Below, piece by piece: positions 12,421 to 23,900 of a stretch of DNA of 64,000 bases. The number at the start of each line of letters is the position of its first letter. The stretch's first letter is position 1. The position numbers were made by a program, and so were the translations under genes. Under the pieces are notes generated by a model, which saw nothing but the letters and a program-made list of their open reading frames with translations, was not told where the DNA came from and ran no database searches. The DNA comes from Desmodus rotundus (taxonomy: Eukaryota; Chordata; Mammalia; Chiroptera; Phyllostomidae): positions 2,647,342 to 2,711,341 of the forward strand of contig NC_071399.1 of the NCBI RefSeq assembly GCF_022682495.2, written 5' to 3'.

Positions 12421-13489
12421 TCAGGAGGGCTCAAGCGAATGAGGAGGCGAGGTGGGAGCCAGCAAGCCTGGGGCAGCACCCCCCCCTCCCCTGCACTGAG
12501 CTTGGACCTGGGATCACGTACGCCACACACAGCAGTCCGCAGAGCCAGCGGGCAGCCAGGAGGATGCGGGCAGCAGCCACCCGAGCAACCACACAGCTGT
12601 GGCCGCGGCAATAACAGCCGCAGCAGACGCCCTGCGCCAGAGCCTGAAGAGTAAAGCAGAGACTCTGGGAGCCCCGTGGCGGAAGACCTGGGGGTGGGGG
12701 GTGAGGAGAGCTGTCGCTCCCCACCCCCCCAACAACCACGTCCAGAAGACACGGACGATCCTGGTGCAGGATATTTGCGTTATGAACGGCCTCTTCTGGG
12801 GCCAGGCTCATGACCTGAACACCTCACACAGCGGCAGTAACTTAACATAGATGATGTCTGGCCTGCGGAGCCTCTGAGGTGATCCGAGTCCCCCCGCCGA
12901 CCTGGCCCGAGGCCAGGGGTGGCAGTGGGCACAGCTCTCCCCCTTCCAGAACAGCCCCCACCGCCAAGGGACATGCTTTCCTGAGGTGTCCCAGTCCCCA
13001 TATGGAGAACCCCCAGCCTGGTAGGTTTGGGCAGATGTGCTGAGAAAGGACAGAGCAGAGCTGCCCCTGCCCCCGGGAGTATCCTATCTCACCCCGTATT
13101 TACTAAGTGCTCCCCAGTGTCAGCTAGTGTTTTTTCAATGAACGATTGGCCAGTTCAGCTACTCCTGCGTATCCTTGGAAACACTTGTATCCAAACACTT
13201 GCCTGGAACGGGATGCTCATAACCCTATTTAGGCGTAAGAGAGGAAAAGAACTCTTCACGTACACAGAGCGGCATTCTAGCTTTCTGACAGCGCACGGCT
13301 ACTCAGTACACACACATGCACGCGTGTCCCAGATCCGCACACACTAGAGCAGTGCACACTTGCACACGTGGCATGCCCTGGCCAAACAGAGCAGAAGCAC
13401 GCTTTTGAAAACACCTGGCTGCAGCTCTCCAAGTTGATTTCTCCAGTTCTCATGGGTTCCGGCCGCAAACACTAAAAATGCTGCGTTAG

Positions 13490-13600
13490 AGTACTTTCGT
13501 TCCTGTTTTCAGATGGGGAAACTGAGGCATAATGGGAGCGAATGAGGCTCATCTGTCTGATCAAGCAACGGCCTGGAGAAGAGCGTATTTGGACCTTCGG
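13490..13600 (+). mobile_element. MIR SINE fragment
   Basis: It contains 'agatggggaaactgaggcat', the MIR core, near 13510-13530. Confidence 0.55.
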
Positions 13601-14482
13601 GAGCACTTCAGAGCTGGGGCGCATGGGAGGCACTCGCAGCTCTTCTGCAGGGGAGGAACCTGGTGCCCAGAAAGTGGGACTTGCTCAGGGCCCCGGGGGA
13701 GCGAGCGCCAGGGCTGGGATGAAGCGCGTTCCTGATTCCTCCCGAAGGCCCCGCCTTTTCTTACATCAGGGACTTGTCTGCTTTGACCCAGAGGAGCTGG
13801 AGGCGTCTGGCTGGACCAAGAGCGCACACTGGGAAGATGTCCCAGCTGGGAGAATGTGAACGGGCTCCTCAAGGAGGGTCTCAGACCGCCCTCCCGTGGG
13901 TCTTGACCACCTGCACCCAGGTGAGTCAAAGGCACCAGTGAGCTGGCCCTGTGGGAGGGGCAGGCGGCACCTGCTGGCAGCAGGGCACCTGGGAGGCCCC
14001 ACCCAGTGACCCAGGGCTGGCAGCCTACACCTTGTCAGCTGAATAGGAAGCTGGCCGCCCTATGTGAGGGACCGTCTTGCAGATGGAGTAGGTGACCCCC
14101 CAACAGGGTGTCTTTGCTAGATGCCCAAGACCTGATGGGGCTGGGAGGTGCTGGCAGCTGCCTGGGCCTGGCCCCATGTCCCTGTCAAGTGCAGAGGGCA
14201 TGGAGCCATCGGGAAGGTCGGGCAGCAAGGCATGAGCCTGTCAGTCCTGCAGCTGGGTGGCCCCAGGGCGCCAGGACAATAAGCCAGCCTATGCTCCCCA
14301 GAGGCTCCTTCCTAGCCTGTCTGCGGGGGGATGGTGCAGACCCAGACCCGAGGCTCAGCAGGCTTCCTGCTGTCTGCCCACCTCAACCTTGGGGATGCTG
14401 TCTGGCTGCTCCACCCTCAGGGTGCACAAGCCAGCAGTCCTCACAGCCCTGGTAGCCCTGGAGCCCCTGTCCCCAAGCTCAC

Positions 14483-14543
14483 CTGGGGCTATCAGGGAGA
14501 AGAGGAGGTAGAGAGACAGCAACAGCAAGTACAACACCTTCAT
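14483..14543 (-). CDS. DEFB1 exon 1: signal peptide
   Basis: First coding exon of beta-defensin 1. The ATG at 14543-14541 opens a 20-residue leucine-rich hydrophobic stretch (MKVLYLLLLSLYLLFSLIAP), an obvious secretory signal peptide, followed by a consensus donor (CCAG|GTGAGCT) at 14482. The exon ends in phase 1; the split Gly codon is completed by exon 2 (5649-5791). This start is chosen because it is the only Met before the signal peptide and lies about 82 bases downstream of a TATA box. Exon organisation (signal peptide exon, long intron, propiece and mature exon) is that of mammalian DEFB1. The only doubt is the unsequenced joining, since the exons are 8.7 kb apart, but phase and content fit exactly. 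Confidence 0.92.
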
Positions 14544-14624
14544 GGTGGCTGGGCCGGGGAGGCAGGAGGAGGTGCGGCTCCTTGGAGGCTGAGCTGACAG
14601 CTTCCCGAGGCTGCAGCGCCTCTG

Positions 14625-14632
14625 TATTTATA
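14625..14632 (-). promoter_or_regulatory. TATA box of DEFB1
   Basis: TATAAATA on the minus strand, 82 bases upstream of the DEFB1 ATG, placing the transcription start about 50 bases before the start codon. No other ATG intervenes. Confidence 0.75.
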
Positions 14633-14756
14633 GGGCTAGAGGGTTGCACAATCACGGGGCCGCTGTTGCAATCCTCAGAGGGAAACTCTGATAAGTGACC
14701 CTGCGTCCTTCCCCCGGCCCCCCCTGCAGTCTGCGAGTCCCCACCAGCTGCAGCTG

Positions 14757-14945
14757 GATTTATTTATTTTTTATGATTGTTTAAACTGTGACAGTCCTTC
14801 CCAGTTTTCTCCCCTCCCTTCCCCTCCCTCACCCAGCCCCACTCTCTCCCCATCCCAAGCTGATCCTTGTTGGTGTCCACAGGTTGTGCATAAATGTTCT
14901 TCGGTTAATCCTTTCACTGTCTTTCATCACCCCCACCCAGCCCCC
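14757..14945 (-). mobile_element. L1 3' end fragment, antisense
   Basis: The stretch begins 'tttatttattttttatgatt', then a C-rich block and 'ccttgttggtgtccacagg', the same wording as the bat L1 3' ends elsewhere in this window (27455, 36874). No ORF. Confidence 0.55.
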
Positions 14946-15384
14946 AACTCCTTCTGCTGGATTTAGCTTGCAGTCTGCTAACCTGGAGCTGGCTCATCCT
15001 GCAGCTCTTTCTTTCTTCCCCCTGCTGGGCCGCTCTGTCGGGTTCCTGGAAAGGGCGGCCCCTGCGGAGGCCCCCTTGGTGGAAAGGCCCGAAGAGCCGA
15101 AGAAGTGGCCTCGGGGCAGTCAACAGCCAGGGGCCGCTCACCTGGAAGCCCGAGTCAGCCTGTCTGGCTGAACTGTGTTTCCCGGGCTCACACTTCACCT
15201 CTTCCAGACAGCCAGCGGCTTCCTTTAATCTAAGGGAAGAGGCTCTCCTCGCTGAGTCTGCTTCCTCCATCCCTGCTGCTGTGGGACTTTCTCCTGGAGC
15301 GGCCAGCGCCAGCCTGCCCGCCTGCCTTCCCATCTCTCTTTTCCTCTCCTTTCCTCCTTCCCTTCCTTCTTAATTACTATGTCT

Positions 15385-16375
15385 CTCAAGTCAGTGTTAA
15401 ACTACGAGCCACTTGTATCACTTAAACTTTATCAAGCCTTCATTTTTTTAAAGGCCGTTTTAGATGCGCAGCAAAATTTAGGGGAAGCTACTGAGATTTT
15501 CCATATACCTCCTGTCCCCACCCCCATCCACAGCCTCCCACCATCAACATCCCCCACCAGATGGGACATTTGTCACAACCGATGAACCTGCACTGACACG
15601 GCATCGCCACTCATAGCCCACAGCTGACATCAGGGTCACTCTTGTGTTGCACGTTCTGTGGGTTTGGATAAACATATAGTGACATGTGTCCATCATTACA
15701 GCATCACACAGAGCAGATTCACTGTCCTCAAAATCCTCTGTGCTCTGACTGCTCACCCCTCCCTGTCCCCCAAGCCCCTCAGCAACCACTGATCCATTCC
15801 TGTGTCCACAGCTTCACCTTTTCCAGGACATCACAGAGCTGGAATCACACTGCCTTTTCAGTTTGTCTTCTTTCGCTCAGTAATGTGCATTTAAGGTTCC
15901 TTCTTCGCTTTCCATGACACGGTAGCTCTGAAAACAACCCGTCGTGTGGATAAACCACAGCTGGTCTACCCATTCGGCTACTGAAGGGCATCTTCGTTGT
16001 TTCCCAATTGTGGCAATTAAGATAAAGCTGCTGTGAACACCCACCTGCAGGTGTTCGTGTGGACATGGTTCTCAACTCCTTCGGGCAAACGCCAAGGAGC
16101 ACAGTTGTTGGATCACACGCAAACAGTACATTTACTTTTGGAAGAAACTGCCAAGCTGTCTTCCAAAGTGGCTGCACCATTTTGCATTCCCACCAGCAGT
16201 GAATGAGAATTCTCATTGTTCCCCGTCCTCGTCAGCACGTGGGGCTGTCTAGGCCTGGATTTTGGCCACTCTGATTGGTGCACAGTGGTGCGTTTTGTCG
16301 CTGTTTTGATTTGTACTTCCTGGGTGACCGGTGACCTGGGGCATCTTTTCATATCCAGCCTTTCTTTTCTCCTAC
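15385..16375 (-). mobile_element. Old L1 LINE 3' part, antisense
   Basis: Long old L1 fragment in reverse. Landmarks include 'gggaagctactgagatt', 'ctggaatcacac' and 'tgtggataaaccacagctgg', then, on the minus strand near 16120-16215, the ORF2 end 'RILIHCWWECKMVQPLWKTA', which is the conserved L1 ORF2 C-terminal motif. Many frame breaks; no product. Confidence 0.75.
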
Positions 16376-16499
16376 TAGTCCTCTGTTCCCAGGAAGTTCC
16401 CAACTGGTATCCCAGAGCCTGGGCTCCGAGCGTGGCCCCTAGAAGGCAGGAGGCCTGTGTTCCGACCTGGACCGAGCTTCCCTGAGCCTTGGGGTCAGA

Positions 16500-16800
16500 A
16501 TCTCATTCTTTCCACTGTCGACTGCCAGATGTGCCTGGATTTGGAGATGGGGCCCGAGAGGAGGTGATTAAACCTTCCTGAGGTCCTAAGGGTGGGACCT
16601 GAGCCCTTGGAGCTCGAGAAGGGAAGAGAGAAGGCTTCTCAGCCGTGGGAGGAGGTGCCGTCTGCACACAAGGAGGAAGCTCTTACCCCACCCTGAGTTC
16701 CCTGGCACCGTGCTGGGGCTTCTAGCCTCCAGAGCTGTGAGAAATCCCACTGCCCGGAAAGCCACCAGGCTGTGGTGCTGGTTACAGCGGCCGCAGCCGA
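16500..16800 (+). mobile_element. MaLR-type (ERVL) LTR fragment
   Basis: It carries 'atttggagatggggcc', 'ggaggtgattaaa' and 'ctagcctccagagctgtgag', the same landmark order as the LTR at 6085-6427. A diverged solo LTR without viral genes. Confidence 0.55.
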
Positions 16801-19800
16801 CCGAGACCCGTGCTGCTTGCAGGTTGGGGTGACCCTTCGTGTCCTCGTGGATGCCATTGCTGCTGGGCCTGCAACCTGGCAGCTACCGCTCCTGCCACCC
16901 CCTCCCCACAGCTGGGTGACGTCCCCACTCTAGGAGGTTGCCGCTCCCATCTGTGTCCACACTGCGCTGCTGTGTCTGAGAGCAGATGCCAGGCCGCAGG
17001 GCCCACCTGGAGGGCAGCCCCCCAATGCTGAGTCGCTTTCTGGAGAGCGGCGACCAGTGACACATTTCACGATGGGACAGCAGGGGTCAGTCCCTTGTCA
17101 CAGGCTAAGCGTGTATGCACCCTCACATATGCGGTGCAGAGAAAAGCTGAGGGGCTAAAGAGAAAAGCACCCTGTGTGAATGGCATTTGCCGCTGGGAAA
17201 GGGCAGGGGGCCCAGAGGGGCAGGCATTCAGTGAGGGAATCTCACCTGCATCCACGCGGTACGTTTTCACTCTATGCGATTGCTAGGTTCATGCTTGGTT
17301 GTGAGGCCTGACAGCAGCGGGCATGATTTCCAACACTTCTCCTTGTGCTCTCGCTTGCACCAGACCTTGACGTCCGTCCGTCTAGGTCGCGTCCTTGGCT
17401 GGCTGGTCTCTAGGTCACGTCTCCCTGCGCACATGGCTGGTGCTGCCCAGAGGCAAGAGCTGCTTGGGTTGGGTGTTCACTGGGGCGAGAGAGATGTGGA
17501 TGCAGTGGGGAGGGGAGAGGGGGCAGGGTGGGCAGGGCTGGCAGCACCTGTCATGGGGCCCTACCTGCTGATGTTCAAAGGAGACGCATTCCTTTCGTGG
17601 CGGGACTGAGCCAGTTCCAGGCCCCAGTCAGGTGCTCTCCTAAGAGTCCGTCTCAGTTCTGTATGTTGGGGCTGGCTCCTCCATGCCAGGACGGAGGAGA
17701 ATGAGGAGCACAGGCCGATTGAGCACCCCTTCATGCCGGGTACCGCGCGGGGACTTTCACACCTGTGCACACGTCCAGTCCCCAGAACTCAGAGAGGCCA
17801 CCCAGGGAGCTGAATCCACCCCTGAGTTAGGGAGACTGGATTTCAGTCCTGTGCTTCACCTGGAAGGGTCAACTTGGACCTGGCATTTGGCTGCCCTTCT
17901 GTTAAGTAGGGAAGAGAAGTGGTCACAAAGCCAGAGCATTCATTGATTTAGTACGGTTATGCCTCGGAAGTGGCTGACAGACGGCGGGAGCCCAGGACGG
18001 GTCCTTTCTGCCACTCTCATTTGGTTATGTGTGTAACCGCAAGAGCACCACTGTCCCTGTCTCCCTGGCGATGGGCCTGGACGGGCAGAGCACATGGAGT
18101 GGGGCGTGAGCGGTGGGCCAGCAGCCCGCTCCCTCCCCTCCTGTGCTTTTGGGCACCCTTCAGTCTCTTTGGACCCACTTCCCTTAAACAATGCATTTGG
18201 GGTATGTCTGGACTCCAGCTACAGTGGAATGCTTTTGAAAAAAAGATTTATTTTGGGGAGCTGCGGTAAGATACACAGAAATAACCCAAATCCCCAACTT
18301 CACCACTGTCTTCGATGCGCAGTGTAGCGCGGTTGAGCTCACCCCTCTCCAGAACTCGTCCTCTCTCCAAGGCGAAACCTCGTGCCCATCAAACACTTCC
18401 TCCCCGCCCCTCCCCCAGCCCCACATGGTCAGACGTTCTACAGAAACACCAGGCGCAGAAACTAACTGTGGAGGGTGAAGGGAGGTGTTCAGAGTCACAG
18501 GACGAAAGGTGAAAGGGGACAACTGGGGTCCCCGGGCCGGTTGGCATCTCGCCCAGCACCGGGGCCTGGACTCTCCCTTGTGCCCAGGGGCAGCCGTGCT
18601 GCCCAGCGCTTGGCCTTCGTTTCCCAGAATCTCAGAATCCGAGCTTGTGTGGGGCTCTCTGAGCTACTGGATTTATGGGACCTGCGTCTCTCTGCCCCAC
18701 GCTAAATGCCTGACAGGGTGATTTTTAGTGTTTGCAGCATTGAAAACAAAGGCAGCTGGAAACATTTCAGAAACTCAAGGGCAAGGTGATTCATTCACTC
18801 AATCTCTTTTGGGTGTGGAGCAGGAGAGAGGTTAGACCCTAAAGAAGAAAAACCAGTTTCCTGTGGGCTCCCCTCTATTCCCATCAGCGATGCCCCCAAC
18901 CCCTTCTTGCTGTAACCTGCTCCACCCAGCGACCTTCCAGAAAGGAGGGCACCTCACACTTCGGGAGTCTGGAGCTGTCTGTCAGTCATCTGGGTCTGGG
19001 AAAGCCTGGGCAGTGCCCAGGGAGACGGGAAGCCCGGGACGGGCAGAGAGGCCAGGGCTGACTCAGGGGCCCTGGCAGTGTGAAACCTCAGACAAAGTCA
19101 TGGGCTCCCGGCCACCTTCGGCTTCCTGTCTAGTAAAAGAACGGGGAGTTTTACAGGTTTTTAAAAGTAACTTTAAATTTTATTTAACAGCTGTCATCCA
19201 GTAAAATTAACATCTTGGTGTACAGTCCTGTAATGTGAATAGACGTATAGATTTGGGGGACCACCACCACCACCAGAACGTAGAACAGCCCCATCACCTG
19301 TACCCCCAAAAACAATCAACTGTCGTTGCATCTAAGATGTTGAGCAGTGACAGAATAACATCATGCAGCTCAAATTCAGCTTTGCCTACTTATCCCCAAC
19401 TTTCTTTACAACTTTCAAAAGCCCCAAATCCAAACAGGGTTCAGGATTTGTAGGGTTCACGCCCATGACTGTAGCCTCTCTTTGGTCTTTAAAAGTATTT
19501 CCCAGCCTGTTTAGTCTGTCATGCCTTTGCTGTTTTTGAAGAGCCTCCTGGTTTGCTTTTGTCAAAGGACCAGTTTTCAAAGTGGGCACCTTCAGAATCG
19601 CTGGGCATCTCGATCACAATCGCCGAGACAGGGGCTCTGGGATCTGTCTTTTCAACACGTTCCTGGGAGGACTGCAACTCACCGTAGGCCATGTGATCTG
19701 AGCTCTCCTGCACCTTACGTACCTGTGGCTTCTGCAGTCCCACCTGGGTGGCAATGTGAAGGTGGGGTTTGCTCTCGACTCACGGAGCTCATGCTGCCAC

Positions 19801-22800
19801 AGACGGCTTCTGAGCTGGCCAGCCTCTCCGTGCTGGGCACCAGGACCAGGCCGGACCACCTGCTTCCCCACAATCCCGCCCCACCTCCACCTGTGGACTT
19901 CAACATCCAACTTTCTTGAATAGTGTTTGGCGCCGAGGCTGGTTTTATTTTTAACAGGATCAAGAGTGAAATGTTCAGGATGGTGTAGGAACAGCTGTGT
20001 TAGCAGGAAAAGGGGGGATTCACTCCCTCCCTGGGTACCCCCATCCTCCCCCACAGCTTCCCTGCTGTTTGTCAAGCCCGTGGAAGGCCTGGCTGGGTGC
20101 TGAACACTATGTCTGGGTGTCTGCCCCTCAGCGAATCATTTCTACTGCAGTGTGGACGCTGGCTCCAAGCCAGGCTTTCTAATCACAGGAAGCTGCTGTG
20201 TCCTCCCTGTGAGTCCACACACGCAGCTGCTGCCCCAAGCAAACCGCATTCTGGGAAACCAAGCTGGGCTCTCCACAAGGGACCGAGCACGGTCTTCGCC
20301 CAGCCTGACTGGGTAACGGGACTGGCAGCAGGGTACAGCGTTCGCACCTGCAGGCTTTGGAGGTTACAATCCTGTTACCACCCCAAGGAACCAGCCTGGG
20401 GCAACTTACTTCCTGTGGCTCCATTTCCCCAATTGTAAAATGGCCATAATGACTGAGTCCACCGTCTCAGATTGCTGGGAGACTTATGTGTTCTTTCAGA
20501 ATTAGAGCACAGCTTGGCACCCAGCGAGTGCTGAGGGTGTTTTTGTTGCTTGTGCAGGTACCTGGCCTCCTCATGCCCCTGGAAGGGGGGGACTGCACCG
20601 GACTCGACTTTGGCTCCTACCACCTGCATGCTCCTGTTCTACTCCAGGCTCTGAGCTCCCCCATTTCAGGATGAAAGGCTCTGCCCCCTGGGATGGGAGA
20701 CGGGAGCGGGAGTGGATCTCAGGAAGTTGTCCGATCCCATTCCTGGCTTCAGATAACTTCGCTCTCATTGCACAAACAAATGTGGTTACGTATCGAATGC
20801 AGAAGCTACCACAGATTTTCTTCGTTTGTGTACAATCGTGGAATTTCCTACCATGAACATGCAGTTAAACAGCTGAGCCTGGTGCATCTAAAGTCATTTT
20901 TGTGCGTTAAAATTATAGAATAACACGTGATGCTACGCGTAGACAAAAATCAAACAGAATACACCTGTACAGAGTAAGCACAGGTGGGATTTTATTCACT
21001 GCCCTCCCCCCGGGCCCCTTTCTTTTCCCCAGAGGTAAATACTGTTCATGTTTAGTAACTTTCTTTTTAGGTTTTGGGCACATTACACATGTGAATGTGC
21101 AAACACGTTTCCATTCTCTGGCAACACCTCACCAGTGAGTGGCTTCGTCACTTGACACCATGTCGTGGAGCATTTCCTAGGCAGTGGGCCACGCCTGCAC
21201 GCACTGAGGGTGGGCTCCCTCTGCAGCTCACCCAGCGGTTGTGCCCAGCCTTCCCCACGCGGGGCACAAGGAAGGGCCCGTGTCCGGGGGCGGGGGGGAG
21301 CTGCCTCCGGGAGGGTTTTTGTCCAGGCATATTTTTCCAGATTAAGGTGAGCCGAGTCTGCTGTATCTTTCTCCAGGTGGCCCTCCTGTTTTCTGTCAGT
21401 CCTCAGCTTGTGTGCTTCCAGAAAAAGCTAGACAGACTGGTAGGACCCCACTCCCTTGGGTCACCCTGCTCCTACCCCCGGTCTTGTCACCTCCAGCGAG
21501 GCCAAGCCCGTGGTCCTGGTCGGCCCACACCTGCGAGGGCACTGCCAGTGCAGGGGAGGGGTTGGCCCAGAGGGACGTGGCCAAAGGAGGGTTCTGGGGC
21601 CACTGCTGGGACATGAAGCCTTTCTCTCTAAGGCAGGGCTCTGCACCTTTCCCAGGCAGCCTTTCTGGCATTTTGCACTGTAGCATGAACTTGAAAAGAG
21701 TCCGGGTGGTGGACGCCAGGAGGTTTGGTCACGCTCAATGACCTGGATGACGGGTGTCGGGTGGCCTGGCAATGTGAGTCCTCTGGGGGCAATCCGAGGG
21801 TCATCTGGAGGTCTGGTGTATGTCCCACAACAAACTGATATGTTATCTGGGTGCTGACGCAGGACGGGATCGTTCCAGCCTTTGAGTTCCCAGGCCAGTT
21901 ACAGCAAGAACAGGATCGCTTCCTCATCCTCCACCTTCATAATGCCAGTGATTACAGGAGCGCGGACGGAGTGGGTTCGCATTGTGTGTGCCCTGTCTTT
22001 ACTTTCCCCCTCCCCCCTTCGATCAGGATTTGTCTTTTGGGAAACATCACAGATCAAATCAAACATTTTAATGTCCCTCATTGCCGGGGTTGGGGCAGAG
22101 CCTCTCCTGGGTCCCGCACGTCCCTGGGAGGGGGGACACAGGTTAGGGGCACACTTGCCATCTATGGTCTGACAACCAGCTCCGTATTTGTGCTCATCTT
22201 TCAGTAGAAACACCAGGAAAGGAACAATTAAAGCCTTATTACTGTGTATCTGTTTCAGACCCAGGCTCGGTCCTGAGGATTAGTCAGTGCATTTAAACTG
22301 CTGTCTCTCGGGGGTGCAGGCAGCCCCCAGAGTGAGGCCTTGGAGCAAGCCATCAGGTACTCGGGAAGAGGCATCTACCTCTACAGGGACGAGATGCGGC
22401 AGCTAATGGCTGGAGCAGATCCTGGTCCCATTGCTGAGTCCTGCAGCCAGGTGGGCAGGGAGAGCTCCGGATGCCTGGCTTGCAGCCTCCTCAGGCACAG
22501 AGAGGGCTGCTGGGGGTGGACCCTCCTGGTGCACGGCCGGTGCGCCCCCAGTTTTTCTGCAGCAGGCCTGAAGATAGCCTGCAGATGAGTCGTGCGGCGA
22601 CTCCTCTGAGGTTTCCATCAAGTTGTCCCCTGTTAGCTTGTGTGGCTTTGGGGAAAGGCAGCTTCAGTTTCCAAGGACTCCCGGTCAACGGATGGGCGTG
22701 AAACTGGACATGCTGGTTTGGAGAGCAATAGCCTGAGAGCGGGGTGGGGGTGAGGAATTAGAAGAATCAGGATCCAGTCCGGTACAAGGAGGAGCAAAAC

Positions 22801-22840
22801 AAGACAACCAACAGCACTAGAATCTAAGGTCCACAAAGGT
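16801..22840. other. Intergenic DNA between DEFB1 and the alpha-defensins
   Basis: No gene recognised. It contains a short L1-like antisense piece near 19150-19330 (around a 'ccaccaccaccacc' run) and a reverse MIR at 20395-20560. The rest looks single-copy, and its open frames are short and overlap on both strands. Confidence 0.5.
20395..20560 (-). mobile_element. MIR SINE, reverse
   Basis: The sequence follows reverse MIR through 'tccatttccccaattgtaaa', 'atggccataatga' and 'gcacagcttggcacccagcg' in the right order; one of the better preserved MIR copies here. Confidence 0.6.
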
Positions 22841-22844
22841 GTAC

Positions 22845-23540
22845 TCAGACTATTGAAGCTTCACTTTCCCCTCTATAATAACTTTCACTTTTTACCAAAA
22901 ATAGCCAAATTAATTTACAAAGTAATTCTAGTTTCAAGGAACTTGGCATGCTATTTACACAGGAGCAGCAAGAACAGTAACTAACCATATAGGCTCTTTC
23001 AAATCTGTTTTGTTGGAATTTTTCATATGGAATCTCCAGGCTAAGTTTTTCAAAGGCCTCTTGAGGCCAGAGAAACCAAGGCAAGGACTTGCTGTCAGAC
23101 TTTCCCTGCAATCCACTCAATACAGATTTGGGCCAGTCCCTCTTTTCTCGCGGTGCCAATCTGCACCCGGTTTTGCGGGCCCAGCACGTCTTTGATGAAC
23201 AGTCGGTAGCTTGTTCACAGTTCCCCACTTCTTCGGGAGAGGCACCTTCTGACAAGGGTCCATTCTTGCCAAAACTCAAGCCCCAACTGGCATTGCTGTA
23301 ATGGCCATGTCTGCAGCAGGGGCCGCCAGCCTGAAGGTCAGAGACGACGCGACGAGCAATTCCTGCGTTGCACAACTAGCTACCAACCTGGGAACTTTTA
23401 GGGGACAAAGAGCCCACGCTAACGACAAAGTCCCCGGAAAGCTGCCACAGCCAGACAAAACGACAAAGAGACATTCCTCAAAGGCCCCGGGTAGCCTGTT
23501 TAAGGAGACGCTGCTCTGATGAAATCCACAGCTGGTCAAC
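22845..23540 (-). other. Unidentified block with a 176-codon minus frame
   Basis: The minus strand is open from 23375 to 22845, ending in an AT-rich stretch. The translation includes runs such as YEKFQQNRFERAYMV and a cysteine cluster SYCSCCSC. I do not recognise the family. No splice sites, start context or partner gene support a cellular gene, and its compositional change suggests an old retroelement or LTR relic. It is recorded because it is the only sizeable minus frame of the intergenic region with non-GC-rich composition. Confidence 0.3.
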
Positions 23541-23639
23541 TTGTGGGGCGCAGGGTGGACAACAGGTTTGTGGAATTTATGCCTGTGTCCTCTCCTAGGA
23601 GATCTCGTTCTTACCCATTGGCTGAGGAAGTTTCAGAAA

Positions 23640-23900
23640 AAGCCTCAAGTTTACCCACTCATCCACTGATGGAGACTTGGGTTGCTTCTGACTTTGGGAC
23701 TAACGTTGCTATTTACATGGGTATGTAAATATTTGTTCCTGAGCCTGCTGCCAGTGATTTTGGGTATCTGTCCAGAAGTGGAACTGCTGGACTGTGCAGT
23801 AACTCTGCATGTAATTTTTTGAGGGACTTTCACACTGTTTTCCACAGTGGCTGAGCCACTTTATGTTCCCACTGCTAATGCTCAAAAACCCGAACTCCCC
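23640..23900 (-). mobile_element. L1 fragment, antisense
   Basis: The sequence has 'ttgggttgcttctgactt', then 'agaagtggaactgctgga' and 'tttccacagtggctgagcca', the typical antisense wording of the L1 ORF2/3'UTR junction. Confidence 0.65.

Larger units (their letters stand above)
9085..14482. other. Remainder of the DEFB1 intron
   Basis: Intronic DNA between the L1 poly-A and DEFB1 exon 1. Besides the MIR copies listed separately I see no exon, RNA gene or further mobile element. It is GC-rich with many short chance frames. The total DEFB1 intron is 8,691 bp (5792-14482). Confidence 0.6.
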
